DNA of 39,298 nt from Planctomycetota bacterium (GCA_016794485.1 JAEUHV010000314.1:1-39298); one strand, 5' to 3'; numbered from the stretch's first letter, positions 1 to 7,674 are shown. Made by a program: numbers and translations. The notes: generated by a model not told the origin, from the letters alone.

Positions 1-1228
1 CGACCAGGATCGGACCCGTGGTCAGCACCGCGAGGTATCGCACTTCGTAGGCGCCGGTCGGGAACAGCTCGAGCTGGACCGAATTGACCGCCAGCGGGTT
101 GCCCTTCTGCGGCACGTTCAGCCAGGTGATGACGGGATTGCCGAGGATCACCTCCGTCAGCACGCTGCCGCCCGCCGACGGATCCAGGTCCGTCCACAGG
201 GGCGCGATGCGCGGGCCGTTGCGCACGAACTCGCGTGGCGTGGGCGAAGGATCCACGTCGACCTGGTTGGTGAACCAGATGCTGCCGTTCGACTCGACGC
301 GGAAGAACCGGGCGTGGTCCGGAAGGTTGGGGCACATGCCCGTGGTGCACAGCAGCGGCGGCAGCGGAAACGAGAACGGCAGCGCCACCGCGCCCGACAA
401 CGCGTCGTCCGCGAGCACGTGCGTCGTCGGCGACGTGTGGTTCTTCCAGGCTGTGCCCGGGGCCGCAGTCCAGCCCGGCGCCAACGGCGAAAACACGATC
501 GAACTGCCGGACAGGTCGAACGCATTGTTGGCGTCGAAATACTCGTGCAGGCCTGTCGGCCGGTTCGAGCAACCGAAGCCGAACCGGTCGGCGCGGGCGC
601 GCGTGGCCGGCACGACGTCGTAGTCGATGTTCAGCACGGGCACGGTGCCGACGATGGCGCCGGCGACGGCATCGGGTCCGCCGGTGCAACTCGTTCCCGC
701 GTTGACCGCGTCCACGGCGATGCCGAGTCCGGTCGGGCAGCCGTGTGGCACGACGATGTCGACGACGAGCGCGTCGCCGAGCGACGGGTCGTACTGGAAC
801 GGACGCACGGGAACGCTAAGCACCCAGTTGTTCGGCGAGGTCCCCCACGCCGGAGTCACCCACAGGTCGCCGGACCAGGCGTTGATCACGTTGGTGCCGT
901 GGTTGGTGGCGAAGCCAGGAGTCGGCGCCGCGGTGCGCGTCGACAGGAACACCGAGACGTCGTGCAGGCAGCCGTAGTTGCCCCACGCGAAGCCCTCGGC
1001 TCGGAAGTGCAGCTGGCGCAGTTCGATCGGCGTGGTGATGGACTGGCTGGTCCACCACGCCGCGGGGTAGAAGAACTGGGCCCGGCAACCACCGGGTCCG
1101 GTGGCGAGTGGCTGGGTCATCGCCGCGGCCTGCTCGGCGGCGCCGAGCGGGGGCAGGATTTGGGCACGGCAAGGTGTCGTGAGCAGGAACGCGGCGAGCG
1201 CCGCGAGGCGGAGAGGGAAACGGAACAT
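1..1228 (-). CDS. Secreted protein, unknown function (3' end beyond the window)
   Basis: The reading frame is open from an ATG at 1228 to the window edge, about 409 codons, so the C terminus is missing. It begins with a signal peptide (hydrophobic LAALAAFLL) and a probable signal-peptidase I site CRA|QILPP near residue 23. The mature part is rich in Gly, Pro, Trp and aromatic residues and looks all-beta. Around residues 290-350 there is a segment of the kind LPFSFPLPP...FRVESNGSIWFTN, then PRIAPLWTDLDP. That pattern resembles the nidogen-like extracellular segments found in large planctomycete and myxobacterial secreted proteins. A GAGG lies about 10 nt before the ATG. Function is unknown. 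The gene is real because the codon use and signal peptide fit this strand, and the opposite-strand frames are low-complexity shadows. Confidence 0.75.
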   Translation of the reverse strand, partial: MFRFPLRLAALAAFLLTTPCRAQILPPLGAAEQAAAMTQPLATGPGGCRAQFFYPAAWWTSQSITTPIELRQLHFRAEGFAWGNYGCLHDVSVFLSTRTAAPTPGFATNHGTNVINAWSGDLWVTPAWGTSPNNWVLSVPVRPFQYDPSLGDALVVDIVVPHGCPTGLGIAVDAVNAGTSCTGGPDAVAGAIVGTVPVLNIDYDVVPATRARADRFGFGCSNRPTGLHEYFDANNAFDLSGSSIVFSPLAPGWTAAPGTAWKNHTSPTTHVLADDALSGAVALPFSFPLPPLLCTTGMCPNLPDHARFFRVESNGSIWFTNQVDVDPSPTPREFVRNGPRIAPLWTDLDPSAGGSVLTEVILGNPVITWLNVPQKGNPLAVNSVQLELFPTGAYEVRYLAVLTTGPILV

Positions 1229-1248
1229 CGTCAGGTCCTCGGTTCGAA

Positions 1249-1285
1249 GCCGGGCGGTGGTGCCCGGCCGATCGGGATGACCCGA
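1249..1285 (-). terminator. Two adjacent short stem-loops between the small membrane protein and the secreted protein
   Basis: GCCGGGC (1249-1255) pairs with GCCCGGC (1262-1268) across a 6-nt loop, and TCGGG (1272-1276) pairs with CCCGA (1281-1285) across 4 nt. They lie after the stop of the 1346-1564 gene and about 20 nt before the start of the 1228 gene on the same strand. No U-tract follows, so this may be either a weak terminator or a leader structure of the downstream gene. Confidence 0.3.
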
Positions 1286-1345
1286 CGGGGCCGAAGGTGG
1301 ACATTCGGCGGCGAAATCGCGGGCGGCTGCCGGGCGAGGCCGAGG

Positions 1346-1564
1346 TCAGCCGAAGTAGCGGTTGGGATTCGCGAGCGCGTCGAGAGCGAACAGCACCGCG
1401 ACGATCCCGAACAGCACGCCCATCAGCACGGCCATCGGGGTCACCCGGCTCTCGAGCGAGTCTTCCACCTGGGTGACGCGGTGCCGCAGCCGCGCGCCCC
1501 ACTTCGCCTTCGATGCGTTCGCCTTCGGCTCGTTCGCCTGCGGTGGCGTGGCCTCAGCCGGCAT
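1346..1564 (-). CDS. Small single-pass membrane protein
   Basis: This encodes 72 residues. A polar, Lys/Ala-rich N-terminal half (residues 1-42) is followed by one clear membrane segment around residues 44-64 (MAVLMGVLFGIVAVLFALDA) and a short tail NPNRYFG. The ATG lies inside the end of the ferredoxin gene, with an 11-nt overlap, which suggests translational coupling. Topology would put the N-terminal half in the cytoplasm and the tail outside. I do not recognise a family. The coupling suggests it either anchors the ferredoxin or receives electrons with it at the membrane, but that is inference only. Confidence 0.65.
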   Translation of the reverse strand: MPAEATPPQANEPKANASKAKWGARLRHRVTQVEDSLESRVTPMAVLMGVLFGIVAVLFALDALANPNRYFG

Positions 1565-1766
1565 GCTCGACCTTGATCACCTCGACCGGGCAGTCGCGCG
1601 CCGCCTGTTCGATGTCTTCGCGCATCGGCCCGAAGTGCACGCCGGCGTCGACCTTGACCACGCATTCGGCGTCGTCGGCGACGAGGAACACCTTCGGCGC
1701 GATGTCCTGGCACAGCTTGCACGAGATGCAGCCTGCTTCGATCCAGACCTTGCGGATGGTCGGCAC
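1554..1766 (-). CDS. Mono-cluster [4Fe-4S] ferredoxin
   Basis: About 70 residues from a GTG start, giving VPTIRKVWIEAGCISCKLC. The cluster ligands are visible: a CxxCxxC set (CISCKLC, residues 13-19) followed by DIAPKVF, and a distant C-P pair in DCPVEVI near the C terminus. This is the arrangement of small single-cluster ferredoxins, soluble low-potential electron carriers. The frame remains open upstream as far as 2024, but that extension would overlap the divergent gene at 1936 and has no ferredoxin-like content. A GTG at 1784 is the alternative start. No convincing Shine-Dalgarno sequence precedes either. It overlaps the small membrane protein by 11 nt. Redox partners cannot be deduced. 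Confidence 0.8.
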   Translation of the reverse strand: MPTIRKVWIEAGCISCKLCQDIAPKVFLVADDAECVVKVDAGVHFGPMREDIEQAARDCPVEVIKVEHAG

Positions 1767-1881
1767 CCGTGCATGGTGGAACACGTCGTGCGCTGCGGCA
1801 AGCTCCGTGTCGCACTGGCGAGGGCGTCGCGCCGGCGACGGGGATTCCCCTTCGGTCGCCGTGGCCGCATGCGGGGGGGCG

Positions 1882-1926
1882 TTGCCCGGCTTCCGATCCC
1901 TTGCTACGAGGATCGCCAAGGAAGGA
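1882..1926 (+). promoter_or_regulatory. Candidate promoter and ribosome binding site for the 1936 gene
   Basis: TTGCCC (1882-1887) and TACGAG (1905-1910) are separated by 17 nt, a weak sigma-70-like pair. It is followed by AAGGAAGGA at 1918-1926, a strong Shine-Dalgarno ending 9 nt before the ATG. The ribosome binding site is convincing and fixes the start of the secreted protein. The promoter is a visual match only. Confidence 0.35.
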
Positions 1927-1935
1927 ACGAACCAC

Positions 1936-3120
1936 ATGCCACGCACACTGCTCGCACTCCTGGCCGTCGCACCCCTTGCCATCGCACAGACGACCACCGC
2001 GGTCACGGTGACCAACGCCAACATGGTCTACCGGCAAGGACCATTGCCGATCGCGACCTCGAACTCGTTTCCGTTCGCCGATCTGAGGAACGCAGGGGCC
2101 GCGAGCACGGACCTGCTGTGGAGCCTTTGGTGGTACTACCGCATCGCCGGCGACTCGATGGAGTTCTCGCTGCGCAACGACAGTGCGCCGAATGCGCCGA
2201 CGCGCACGGTGAGTGGTTCCGTCATCACCACGACCTGGCCGAACGTCGCCGGACGCGGCCTGTTCGCCGCGACCCTGGTGGAGACCCTGGTCAGCACGGG
2301 CGTCGACCGCGGTTACGTGCAAGCCCAGCTGACCTTGACGAACCTCACGACGTCCCCGTTGGCGATCGACGTGTTCTCGCTCAGCGACCTGGAGGCGGGC
2401 GGGTCGTCGGTCGGCTACGCCACGAACGTCGTCTACGGTGGCTTGCGTTCGCAGTACGCGGAGCAACAGGGCTCTTCGGGGCCGGGCATCGAGTACTACT
2501 GTCCCGCGGCCGATGCGGTGCAGGTGAGCGTCTACCAGCCGTCGACTCCCGGAATGGTCCCGTATGTCCTGACCAACACCACGGTCGACAATCTCACCGG
2601 CTGGAACGGCTCGTTCGGCCCAGGCGACCACAACGGTGCGTTCCAATGGACACGCACGATCGCGCCGTCGGGCTCGGAGTCCTTCACCGCCTACTCGGCG
2701 ATCACGACGCAGCGTCCGTCGCAGACCCTGTATGGCACCGCCGGCGCCGGAGCGACCGGGCTGCCGGTGATCGCGACGAACGAGCGTGCGATCCTCGACC
2801 CGACCGTCGTGGAGCCGCGCAGCTACGACGTGTCGTTGGGGAATGCCCTGGCGAACTCGATCGCTCTGTTGGCGAGCAGCACGGCATCGGCGAACATCCT
2901 GTTGCCCGAACTGCACGCCTACGTCGATCCGGCCACGGTCGTGACGTTCGCCGCCATCATCGACGGGACCGGCGCCGCGAGCTGGTCCATCGTGCTGCCA
3001 CCGAACCCGGCGCTGGTCGGGGTGAGCCTCTACCACCAGTGTTTCGCCCTGGATGCGGCATCGCCCGGTGGGCTCGTGTCGTGGACGGTGGGACTGCAGC
3101 AGGTCATCGGTTCGTGGTGA
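1936..3120 (+). CDS. Secreted beta-rich protein with planctomycete-type C-terminal domain
   Basis: 394 residues. The signal peptide MPRTLLALLAVAPLAIA is followed by Gln (AIA|QTTT). The mature protein is low in Lys and Cys and rich in Ser, Thr, Gly and Val. It contains stretches such as VQAQLTLTNLTTSPLAIDVFSLSDLEAGG that read as beta strands. The last 60 residues (SIVLPPNPALVGVSLYHQCFALDAASPGGLVSWTV..IGSW, in part) match the recurrent ending of many planctomycete secreted proteins. In those, a strand pair 'LP.NP.LVG..LY.Q....D....GL..S......IG' closes the chain. Function is unknown. The start is set by the strong ribosome binding site. It converges on recD2 with only 27 nt between the stops. 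Confidence 0.8.
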   Translation: MPRTLLALLAVAPLAIAQTTTAVTVTNANMVYRQGPLPIATSNSFPFADLRNAGAASTDLLWSLWWYYRIAGDSMEFSLRNDSAPNAPTRTVSGSVITTTWPNVAGRGLFAATLVETLVSTGVDRGYVQAQLTLTNLTTSPLAIDVFSLSDLEAGGSSVGYATNVVYGGLRSQYAEQQGSSGPGIEYYCPAADAVQVSVYQPSTPGMVPYVLTNTTVDNLTGWNGSFGPGDHNGAFQWTRTIAPSGSESFTAYSAITTQRPSQTLYGTAGAGATGLPVIATNERAILDPTVVEPRSYDVSLGNALANSIALLASSTASANILLPELHAYVDPATVVTFAAIIDGTGAASWSIVLPPNPALVGVSLYHQCFALDAASPGGLVSWTVGLQQVIGSW

Positions 3121-3147
3121 GCCGGACGCTGCGTTCCGCCAGCCGGG

Positions 3148-5382
3148 TCACGACGGGTCGACGAAACGCTCCGGCCGGATCCCGTCGCCGCGCAGCAGGT
3201 CGCGCAGCCGTTCGCACAGGCCCGAATTGCGGTGGCCGTCGTCGTCGTTCTTCACGGCCATCTCGAGCGCCTTCTTCGTGCCGACCAGCACGACCAGCTT
3301 CTTGCCGCGCGTGATGCCGGTGTAGAGCACGCTGCGCTTCAGCATCAGGAAGTGGTCGGTGGTCACCGGCATGACCACCGCCGGATACTCGCTGCCCTGC
3401 GAACGGTGCACGCTGATCGCGTGCGCCGGCACCAGGTCGCCGAGGTCCTCGAAGCGGTACTCGTGCTCGCGTTCGGGAAAACGCACGAACGCCTTCGCGG
3501 CGCCGGTGTCGAGGTGCGTGATGCGGCCGACGTCGCCGTTCCAGACCTCGCGGTCGTAGTCGTTCTTGATCTGCATCACGCGGTCACCGATCCGGTAGCG
3601 CTTGCCGGCGCGTTCGATCTCGACCTGTCCGGGATTGAGCAGGTCCTGCAGGTCGCGGTTGAGCGTGTCGGCGCCGATCTCGCCGCGGTACATCGGACAC
3701 AGCACCTGCACCTCGGACTGCGGGTCGAGGTGGAAGCGGCGCGGGATGCGCTGCGTGACGATCTCGCGGATCAGCAGCCGCGCGTGCGCGCCGTCCTTGG
3801 CCTCGACGAAGTAGAAATCGCTGCCGTCGCCGCCGCTCTGCGGCAGTTCGCCGGCCAGGATGCCGTGTGCAACCCGCACGATGTCGCTGCCTTGTTGCTG
3901 CCGGAAGATCTGGGTCAGCGCCGTCGTCGCGACCCGGCCCGAAGCGAGCACGTCGGCCAGCACGCTGCCCGGCCCGACCGACGGCAGCTGGTTGCGGTCG
4001 CCGACCAGCACGAGGCTCATGCCGACCGGAACGGCGGCGAGCAGCGAATGCGCGAGCTGCACGTCGAGCATCGACGCTTCGTCGACGACGAGCAGGCGGC
4101 CTTCGAGCGGGTTCTCGGCGTTGCGCGCGAACGCGCCGCCCATCGGGTTCCATTCGAGCAGGCGATGCAGCGTCGTCGCGGCGTGGCCGGTCGACTCCTC
4201 GAGCCGTTTCGCGGCGCGGCCGGTCGGTGCGGCGAGCAGCAGCGGTTGCTGCTTCATCGCCAGGATCTGCACCAGCGCCCGCACGATCGTGGTCTTGCCG
4301 ACACCGGGGCCGCCGGTCACCACCGACACCGATTCGGACAGCGCGCGCACCAGCGCCTGCCGCTGGCCGTCGGGCAACGCCATGCCGGAGGTTCGTTCGA
4401 ACCACGCCACGGCCGCTTCGGCCTTGATGCCGAGCGTGCCGGGGCGCGCCAGCAGGCGATGCAGCGAACGCGCGGCGCCGTCTTCGGCCAGCGCGAGGGC
4501 GACCGGATAGACGATCGGCCGCGGGTCGTCGTGCAGCAGCACCGGCCCCGGCGGCAGCTGGCGCACGATGCGGCCGTTCGCGGCGAGTTCCGGCAGCCGC
4601 GGCGCGAGCGCTTCCTCGCGGCACGCGAGCAGTTCGGCGGTGCGGCGCACGAGTTCCTCCTCGGCGAGGAAGCAGTGCCCGTCCTTGGCGGCCTGCGCCA
4701 GCACGAACTCGAGCGCGGCGTCGAGCCGTTCCGGAGCTTCGGGGGCGATGCCGAGCTGGCCCGCGAGCCGGTCCGCGATCTTGAAGCCGACCCCGATCAC
4801 GTCGTCGGCCAGGCGGTACGGATTGGCCTGCACCAGGGCCGAGGCCGCGACGCCGTAGCGCCGCACGATGCGCGCGGCCAACGCACCGCCGAGGCCGTGC
4901 GCGCGCAGGAACACCAGCACGTTCTGCAGCTCCTTCTGCCCCTTCACGGCGGTCGCGAGCTCGTCGACCTTCTTCGGCCCGAGCCCGCGGATGCTGCGCA
5001 ACCGTTCGGGCTCGTGCTCGATGACGCGCAGCGTGTCGGTGCCGAACGCGGCGACGATCTTCTCGGCGGTCGCCGGGCCGATGCCCTTGACGAGGCCCGA
5101 GCCGAGGTAGGCCTCGATGCCGGCTTCGGTCGACGGCGCGATCGCCTCGTACGTCTCGACCTTGACCTGGGGCCCGAACCGGGCGTGCACGCTGGCCTTG
5201 CCGGAGATCACAAGCCGCTGGCCTTCCTTGAGTTCGGCGAGCGGACCGACCGCTGTCACCGGCCCTTTGGTGGCCTCGTCGACGAGCTTCACGACCGCGT
5301 AGCCGGTGTCCGGGTTGCGGAACGTGAAGCGTTCGATCGTGCCCTGCAGGGTCACGTCGCGTTCGACGGGTTCCTTGGTCAT
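3148..5382 (-). CDS. recD2: RecD2-type ATP-dependent DNA helicase
   Basis: 744 residues, the usual length for stand-alone RecD2 (TraA/RecD-like, SF1B, 5'-3' helicase). Order of parts: an N-terminal OB-like region (about 8-85), helix-hairpin-helix repeats (about 85-230, including IRGLGPKKVDELA), Walker A GGPGVGKTT near residue 357, Walker B VVDEASMLD, motif III LVGDRNQLPSVGPGS, and motif VI VHRSQGSEYP near residue 657, followed by YTGITRGKK. RecD2 enzymes act outside RecBCD in DNA repair and replication-fork maintenance. No recB or recC is nearby. The ATG at 5382 is the natural start. It is divergent from rpsU with a 189-nt spacer. No key motif is missing. Confidence 0.95.
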   Translation of the reverse strand: MTKEPVERDVTLQGTIERFTFRNPDTGYAVVKLVDEATKGPVTAVGPLAELKEGQRLVISGKASVHARFGPQVKVETYEAIAPSTEAGIEAYLGSGLVKGIGPATAEKIVAAFGTDTLRVIEHEPERLRSIRGLGPKKVDELATAVKGQKELQNVLVFLRAHGLGGALAARIVRRYGVAASALVQANPYRLADDVIGVGFKIADRLAGQLGIAPEAPERLDAALEFVLAQAAKDGHCFLAEEELVRRTAELLACREEALAPRLPELAANGRIVRQLPPGPVLLHDDPRPIVYPVALALAEDGAARSLHRLLARPGTLGIKAEAAVAWFERTSGMALPDGQRQALVRALSESVSVVTGGPGVGKTTIVRALVQILAMKQQPLLLAAPTGRAAKRLEESTGHAATTLHRLLEWNPMGGAFARNAENPLEGRLLVVDEASMLDVQLAHSLLAAVPVGMSLVLVGDRNQLPSVGPGSVLADVLASGRVATTALTQIFRQQQGSDIVRVAHGILAGELPQSGGDGSDFYFVEAKDGAHARLLIREIVTQRIPRRFHLDPQSEVQVLCPMYRGEIGADTLNRDLQDLLNPGQVEIERAGKRYRIGDRVMQIKNDYDREVWNGDVGRITHLDTGAAKAFVRFPEREHEYRFEDLGDLVPAHAISVHRSQGSEYPAVVMPVTTDHFLMLKRSVLYTGITRGKKLVVLVGTKKALEMAVKNDDDGHRNSGLCERLRDLLRGDGIRPERFVDPS

Positions 5383-5428
5383 GGGTGCGGATGCCGCAGC
5401 GGCGGTGAAATCTCGGGCAACGGCGGCA

Positions 5429-5456
5429 TTGCCCTCGCGGCGGGGATCGGTATGGT
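5429..5456 (+). promoter_or_regulatory. Candidate rpsU promoter
   Basis: TTGCCC (5429-5434) and TATGGT (5451-5456) lie 16 nt apart, each matching 4 of 6 consensus positions. Transcription would begin near 5463, giving a leader of about 110 nt before the S21 start. It sits in the recD2-rpsU divergent spacer. Confidence 0.3.
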
Positions 5457-5482
5457 GTCCCGCCCTTTCGCCCGTCCAGGCA

Positions 5483-5511
5483 GAGCCGCGTCACGTTACG
5501 CGACCCGGCTC
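5483..5511 (+). promoter_or_regulatory. Stem-loop in the rpsU leader
   Basis: GAGCC (5483-5487) pairs with GGCTC (5507-5511), and GCGT (5488-5491) pairs with ACGC (5498-5501). This gives a bulged hairpin with a 6-nt loop. It lies in the predicted 5' untranslated region of the S21 gene. Ribosomal protein genes often carry autoregulatory leaders, but this one matches no family I can name. Confidence 0.3.
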
Positions 5512-5571
5512 GCTGGTGCCAACCGGCCGTCTGGCGTGCTTCCGTCTGTTCCGAGCGATCCTCCCTTTCGC

Positions 5572-5898
5572 ATGATCCGAGTCCAGGTCCGTCCGAACGA
5601 GCCGTTGGAGGCTGCCCTGCGTCGCTTCAAGCGCCAGTGCAACTACGCCGGCATCTTCCGTCTCGCCAAGAAGCACGCCTACCACGAGAAGACGAGCGAC
5701 CGTCGCCGTCGCGAGGAGCGTGAGCGTCTGCGCAACATCGTCCTGGCGGAACGCAAGCGTGGTGGCGGCGCCCCGGTCGGCCGTTCGAACAAGAAGCGCC
5801 GCGCCAAGCCGGGCAAGAACCAGGACCGTCGCAACAACGACCAGCCGGATTTCGATCCGTTGACGGCCGACACGACGATCCAGAAGTCGGAAGGGTAG
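5572..5898 (+). CDS. rpsU: 30S ribosomal protein S21 (bS21) with long basic C-terminal extension
   Basis: 108 residues. The first 60 or so are bS21: MIRVQVRPNEPLEAALRRFK, then RQCNYAGIFRLAKKHAYHEKTSDRRRR, which fits the family pattern 'V.V..nEple.ALrrFKr....aGi....kk..yyekps..Rrr'. bS21 binds near the 16S 3' end and the platform and aids initiation. Typical bS21 has about 58-75 residues. Here roughly 40 extra residues follow, first strongly basic (KRGGGAPVGRSNKKRRAKPG) and then acidic and polar (DQPDFDPLTADTTIQKSEG). No Shine-Dalgarno precedes the ATG; the bases just upstream are pyrimidine-rich (CCTCCCTTTCGC). The RluA-family gene follows 53 nt later. Confidence 0.92.
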   Translation: MIRVQVRPNEPLEAALRRFKRQCNYAGIFRLAKKHAYHEKTSDRRRREERERLRNIVLAERKRGGGAPVGRSNKKRRAKPGKNQDRRNNDQPDFDPLTADTTIQKSEG

Positions 5899-5913
5899 TC
5901 GTCGTCGGGCGAT

Positions 5914-5931
5914 GGCGGTGACGGCACCGCC
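5914..5931 (+). terminator. Stem-loop after rpsU
   Basis: GGCGGTG (5914-5920) and CACCGCC (5925-5931) form a perfect 7-bp stem with a 4-nt loop, 15 nt after the rpsU stop. No U-tract follows. It may attenuate or process the rpsU transcript before the pseudouridine synthase gene. Confidence 0.4.
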
Positions 5932-5951
5932 GCGCTGCGCGCAAGCCACCG

Positions 5952-6959
5952 ATGCTCCCCAAGGTCCCGGGAGAAGGTCCGCGCGACCTGAGCAAGCCGC
6001 TCGAGTCGATCAGGATCCTCGTCGACCAGCGTCTCGACGGGCAGCGTCTCGACGTGGCGCTGGCCACGGTCCTCACGTGGCGTTCGCGGTCGAGCATCCA
6101 CCGGCTTCTGGACGCCGGGTTGGTGCGGGTCGACGGCCGCGAGCCGTCGGCGTCGCGCCGCGTTCGTCTCGGCAGCGTGATCGTGGTCGAGTTGCCGCCG
6201 CGGCCTGTGCCAGCGCCGTCGCCCGATGCGCCGACGACGTTCGGCGTGCTCTACGAAGACCAGTGGATGGTCGCCGTCGACAAGCCGCCGGGCATGGCGG
6301 TGCATCCGTCGGGCCGGCACCTCGACGGCACGCTGATGCAGGACCTGCATCGGCGCTACCGCAACACCGACGATCCCGAGAAGGACGTCGTGCCGCGCCT
6401 GCTGCACCGCATCGACCTGGAGACCTCAGGACTGGTCGGGGTCGGCCTCGACGAGCAGTTCCACCAGCTGGTGTCGCGCCAGTTCGAGGACCGCCTGGTG
6501 CAGAAGAGCTACCTGGCGGTCGTGCGCGGCGTGCCGGCCGCCGCCGAAGGCACTATCGACTTGTCGATCGTGCCCGACAAGACGTCGGCGGTGCGGTTGA
6601 AGCTGACCACCAGCAACCGCGGGGACGGGCTGTCGGCGGTGACGCACTGGCGCGTCGTGCGCGGCAACGGCCGGCACACGCTGCTCGAAGTGCGGCCCAA
6701 GACCGGACGCACGCACCAGATCCGCGTGCACATGGCGGCCATCGGGTGCCCGCTGGTCGGCGACAAGCTCTACGGCGGCGACGAGCAGCTGTTCTTGCGC
6801 CAGGTCGAAGGCACGCTCGACGATGCGCAGCGCGCTTCGCTCGGGCTGGACCGGCATGCGCTGCACTCGCACACGCTGACGTTCTTCCACCCGATGCTGG
6901 GACGCGAGTGCACGCTCGAGGCGCCGCTGCCGGCGGACATGGCGCGGTTGCTCGAGTGA
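5952..6959 (+). CDS. RluA/RluD-family RNA pseudouridine synthase
   Basis: 335 residues, typical for the RluA/C/D family, which isomerises specific uridines in rRNA or tRNA. An S4-like RNA-binding segment occupies about residues 20-80 (RLDVALATV...RSSIHRLLDAGLVRVDG). The catalytic domain follows. It has YEDQWMVAVDKPPGMAVHP, the active-site motif LLHRIDLETSGL with the catalytic Asp at residue 155 (HRID in place of the usual HRLD), and the C-terminal motif TGRTHQIRVHMAAIGCPLVG with DKLYGG. Substrate position (23S versus tRNA) cannot be told from sequence alone. It lies downstream of rpsU on the same strand, so co-expression with ribosome components is plausible. Confidence 0.92.
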   Translation: MLPKVPGEGPRDLSKPLESIRILVDQRLDGQRLDVALATVLTWRSRSSIHRLLDAGLVRVDGREPSASRRVRLGSVIVVELPPRPVPAPSPDAPTTFGVLYEDQWMVAVDKPPGMAVHPSGRHLDGTLMQDLHRRYRNTDDPEKDVVPRLLHRIDLETSGLVGVGLDEQFHQLVSRQFEDRLVQKSYLAVVRGVPAAAEGTIDLSIVPDKTSAVRLKLTTSNRGDGLSAVTHWRVVRGNGRHTLLEVRPKTGRTHQIRVHMAAIGCPLVGDKLYGGDEQLFLRQVEGTLDDAQRASLGLDRHALHSHTLTFFHPMLGRECTLEAPLPADMARLLE

Positions 6960-6975
6960 GGCGGACGGCGACGCG

Positions 6976-7329
6976 TCAGGCCAGCGGCTGTTTCTCGACG
7001 GCGCGCAGCACTTCGTCGAGGAACGCGAGCTCGGTGCCGGAGCAGCTCGTCCAGTCGAGGCCGACTTCGTAGAAGTTGCCCTTGCCGGGGACGACCCGCG
7101 TGGTGCGGGTCTTCAGTTCGTGCAGGTCGTCGCCGTAGGCGATCCGCAGGACGACGCCCTGGCCGACCATCGGCGGTTGACCGGTCTCGAGACCGATGCC
7201 GGTGCGCGACACGTTGCGCACGCTGCCGAGCGCCTGGTTGTTGGCGTTGAGCGTGCCCTTGGTTTCGATCGCGGCCATGGCGGCGATCCGGACGCGCGGT
7301 GCGCGGCGACGGTTGTCTTCCCCGGTCAT
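6976..7329 (-). CDS. PilZ-domain protein, probable c-di-GMP receptor
   Basis: 117 residues from the ATG at 7329; a TTG six codons upstream is possible. The PilZ c-di-GMP-binding signature is present. An RxxxR element occurs at the N terminus (NRRRAPRV), and about 30 residues on comes NVSRTGIGLE, a [D/N]xSxxG element with Asn in the first place. The rest (VVLRIAYGDDLHELKTRTTRV..GNFYEVGLDW) reads as the PilZ six-stranded barrel. It is a stand-alone PilZ protein, so it would act by binding a partner once loaded with c-di-GMP. It lies downstream of the FIST/membrane-protein pair on the same strand, but a strong hairpin at 7645-7674 separates them. Confidence 0.85.
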   Translation of the reverse strand: MTGEDNRRRAPRVRIAAMAAIETKGTLNANNQALGSVRNVSRTGIGLETGQPPMVGQGVVLRIAYGDDLHELKTRTTRVVPGKGNFYEVGLDWTSCSGTELAFLDEVLRAVEKQPLA

Positions 7330-7404
7330 GGGCGCCGAATCGACCAAGACGGGGGGATGCCCTGAGTCGGCGGCGACTTCGTGGGCCCGGAACGAGGCTG
7401 CGTC

Positions 7405-7608
7405 TCAGAAGCGGTCGGACCAGGGGCGCACGAGGCGGTAGCGATCGGTCCGTCGCATCGGGTCCTCGCTGACGCGAGCGGCGGCGGCGGCGCGCACCGG
7501 CCGGTCGTCGCGGTCCCGGTCGACGCTGCGGCGCGCTTCGGTCGCACTCGGCGGCTGCAGCATGGGCTGCGTGGCGGAAGCCGTCTTCACCTCGGGATTC
7601 GAGTTCAT
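7405..7608 (-). CDS. Small hypothetical protein, charged, no family recognised
   Basis: 67 residues, starting MNSNPEVKTASATQPMLQPP and ending in an Arg-rich stretch (MRRTDRYRLVRPWSDRF). A GAGG lies about 9 nt before the ATG. The N-terminal half looks disordered (Ser, Thr, Pro, Gln), and there is no membrane segment or cysteine. It fills the gap between the PilZ gene and the hairpin after the membrane protein gene. I take it as probably real because of the ribosome binding site and because the competing frames are poorer. It could still be chance. Confidence 0.45.
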   Translation of the reverse strand: MNSNPEVKTASATQPMLQPPSATEARRSVDRDRDDRPVRAAAAARVSEDPMRRTDRYRLVRPWSDRF

Positions 7609-7644
7609 TGGGCAGGCCTCGGTGAGAACGTGCCAACGGTAGCG

Positions 7645-7674
7645 AGCCCCGCGGCCGCGACAACCCGCGGGGCT
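7645..7674 (-). terminator. Strong GC-rich hairpin at the end of the membrane protein gene
   Basis: AGCCCCGCGG (7645-7654) and CCGCGGGGCT (7665-7674) form a perfect 10-bp stem with a 10-nt loop. The stem touches the TAG stop codon of the 7673-9370 gene. It is the strongest inverted repeat between genes that I could find here. No U-tract follows, so termination may need a factor, or the hairpin may protect the 3' end. Confidence 0.5.

Noticed and set aside
1238..1262. GGTTCGAA resembling a tRNA T-loop
   Set aside because: No matching acceptor, D-arm or anticodon arm nearby.
3232..5898. An 888-codon open frame on the plus strand across recD2 and rpsU
   Set aside because: Its first part is antisense to recD2 and is Arg/His/Val/Ala low-complexity sequence typical of GC-rich shadows. 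Only the last 108 codons (rpsU) are real.
5491..5949. Minus-strand open frame over rpsU
   Set aside because: Antisense to a confident ribosomal protein gene.
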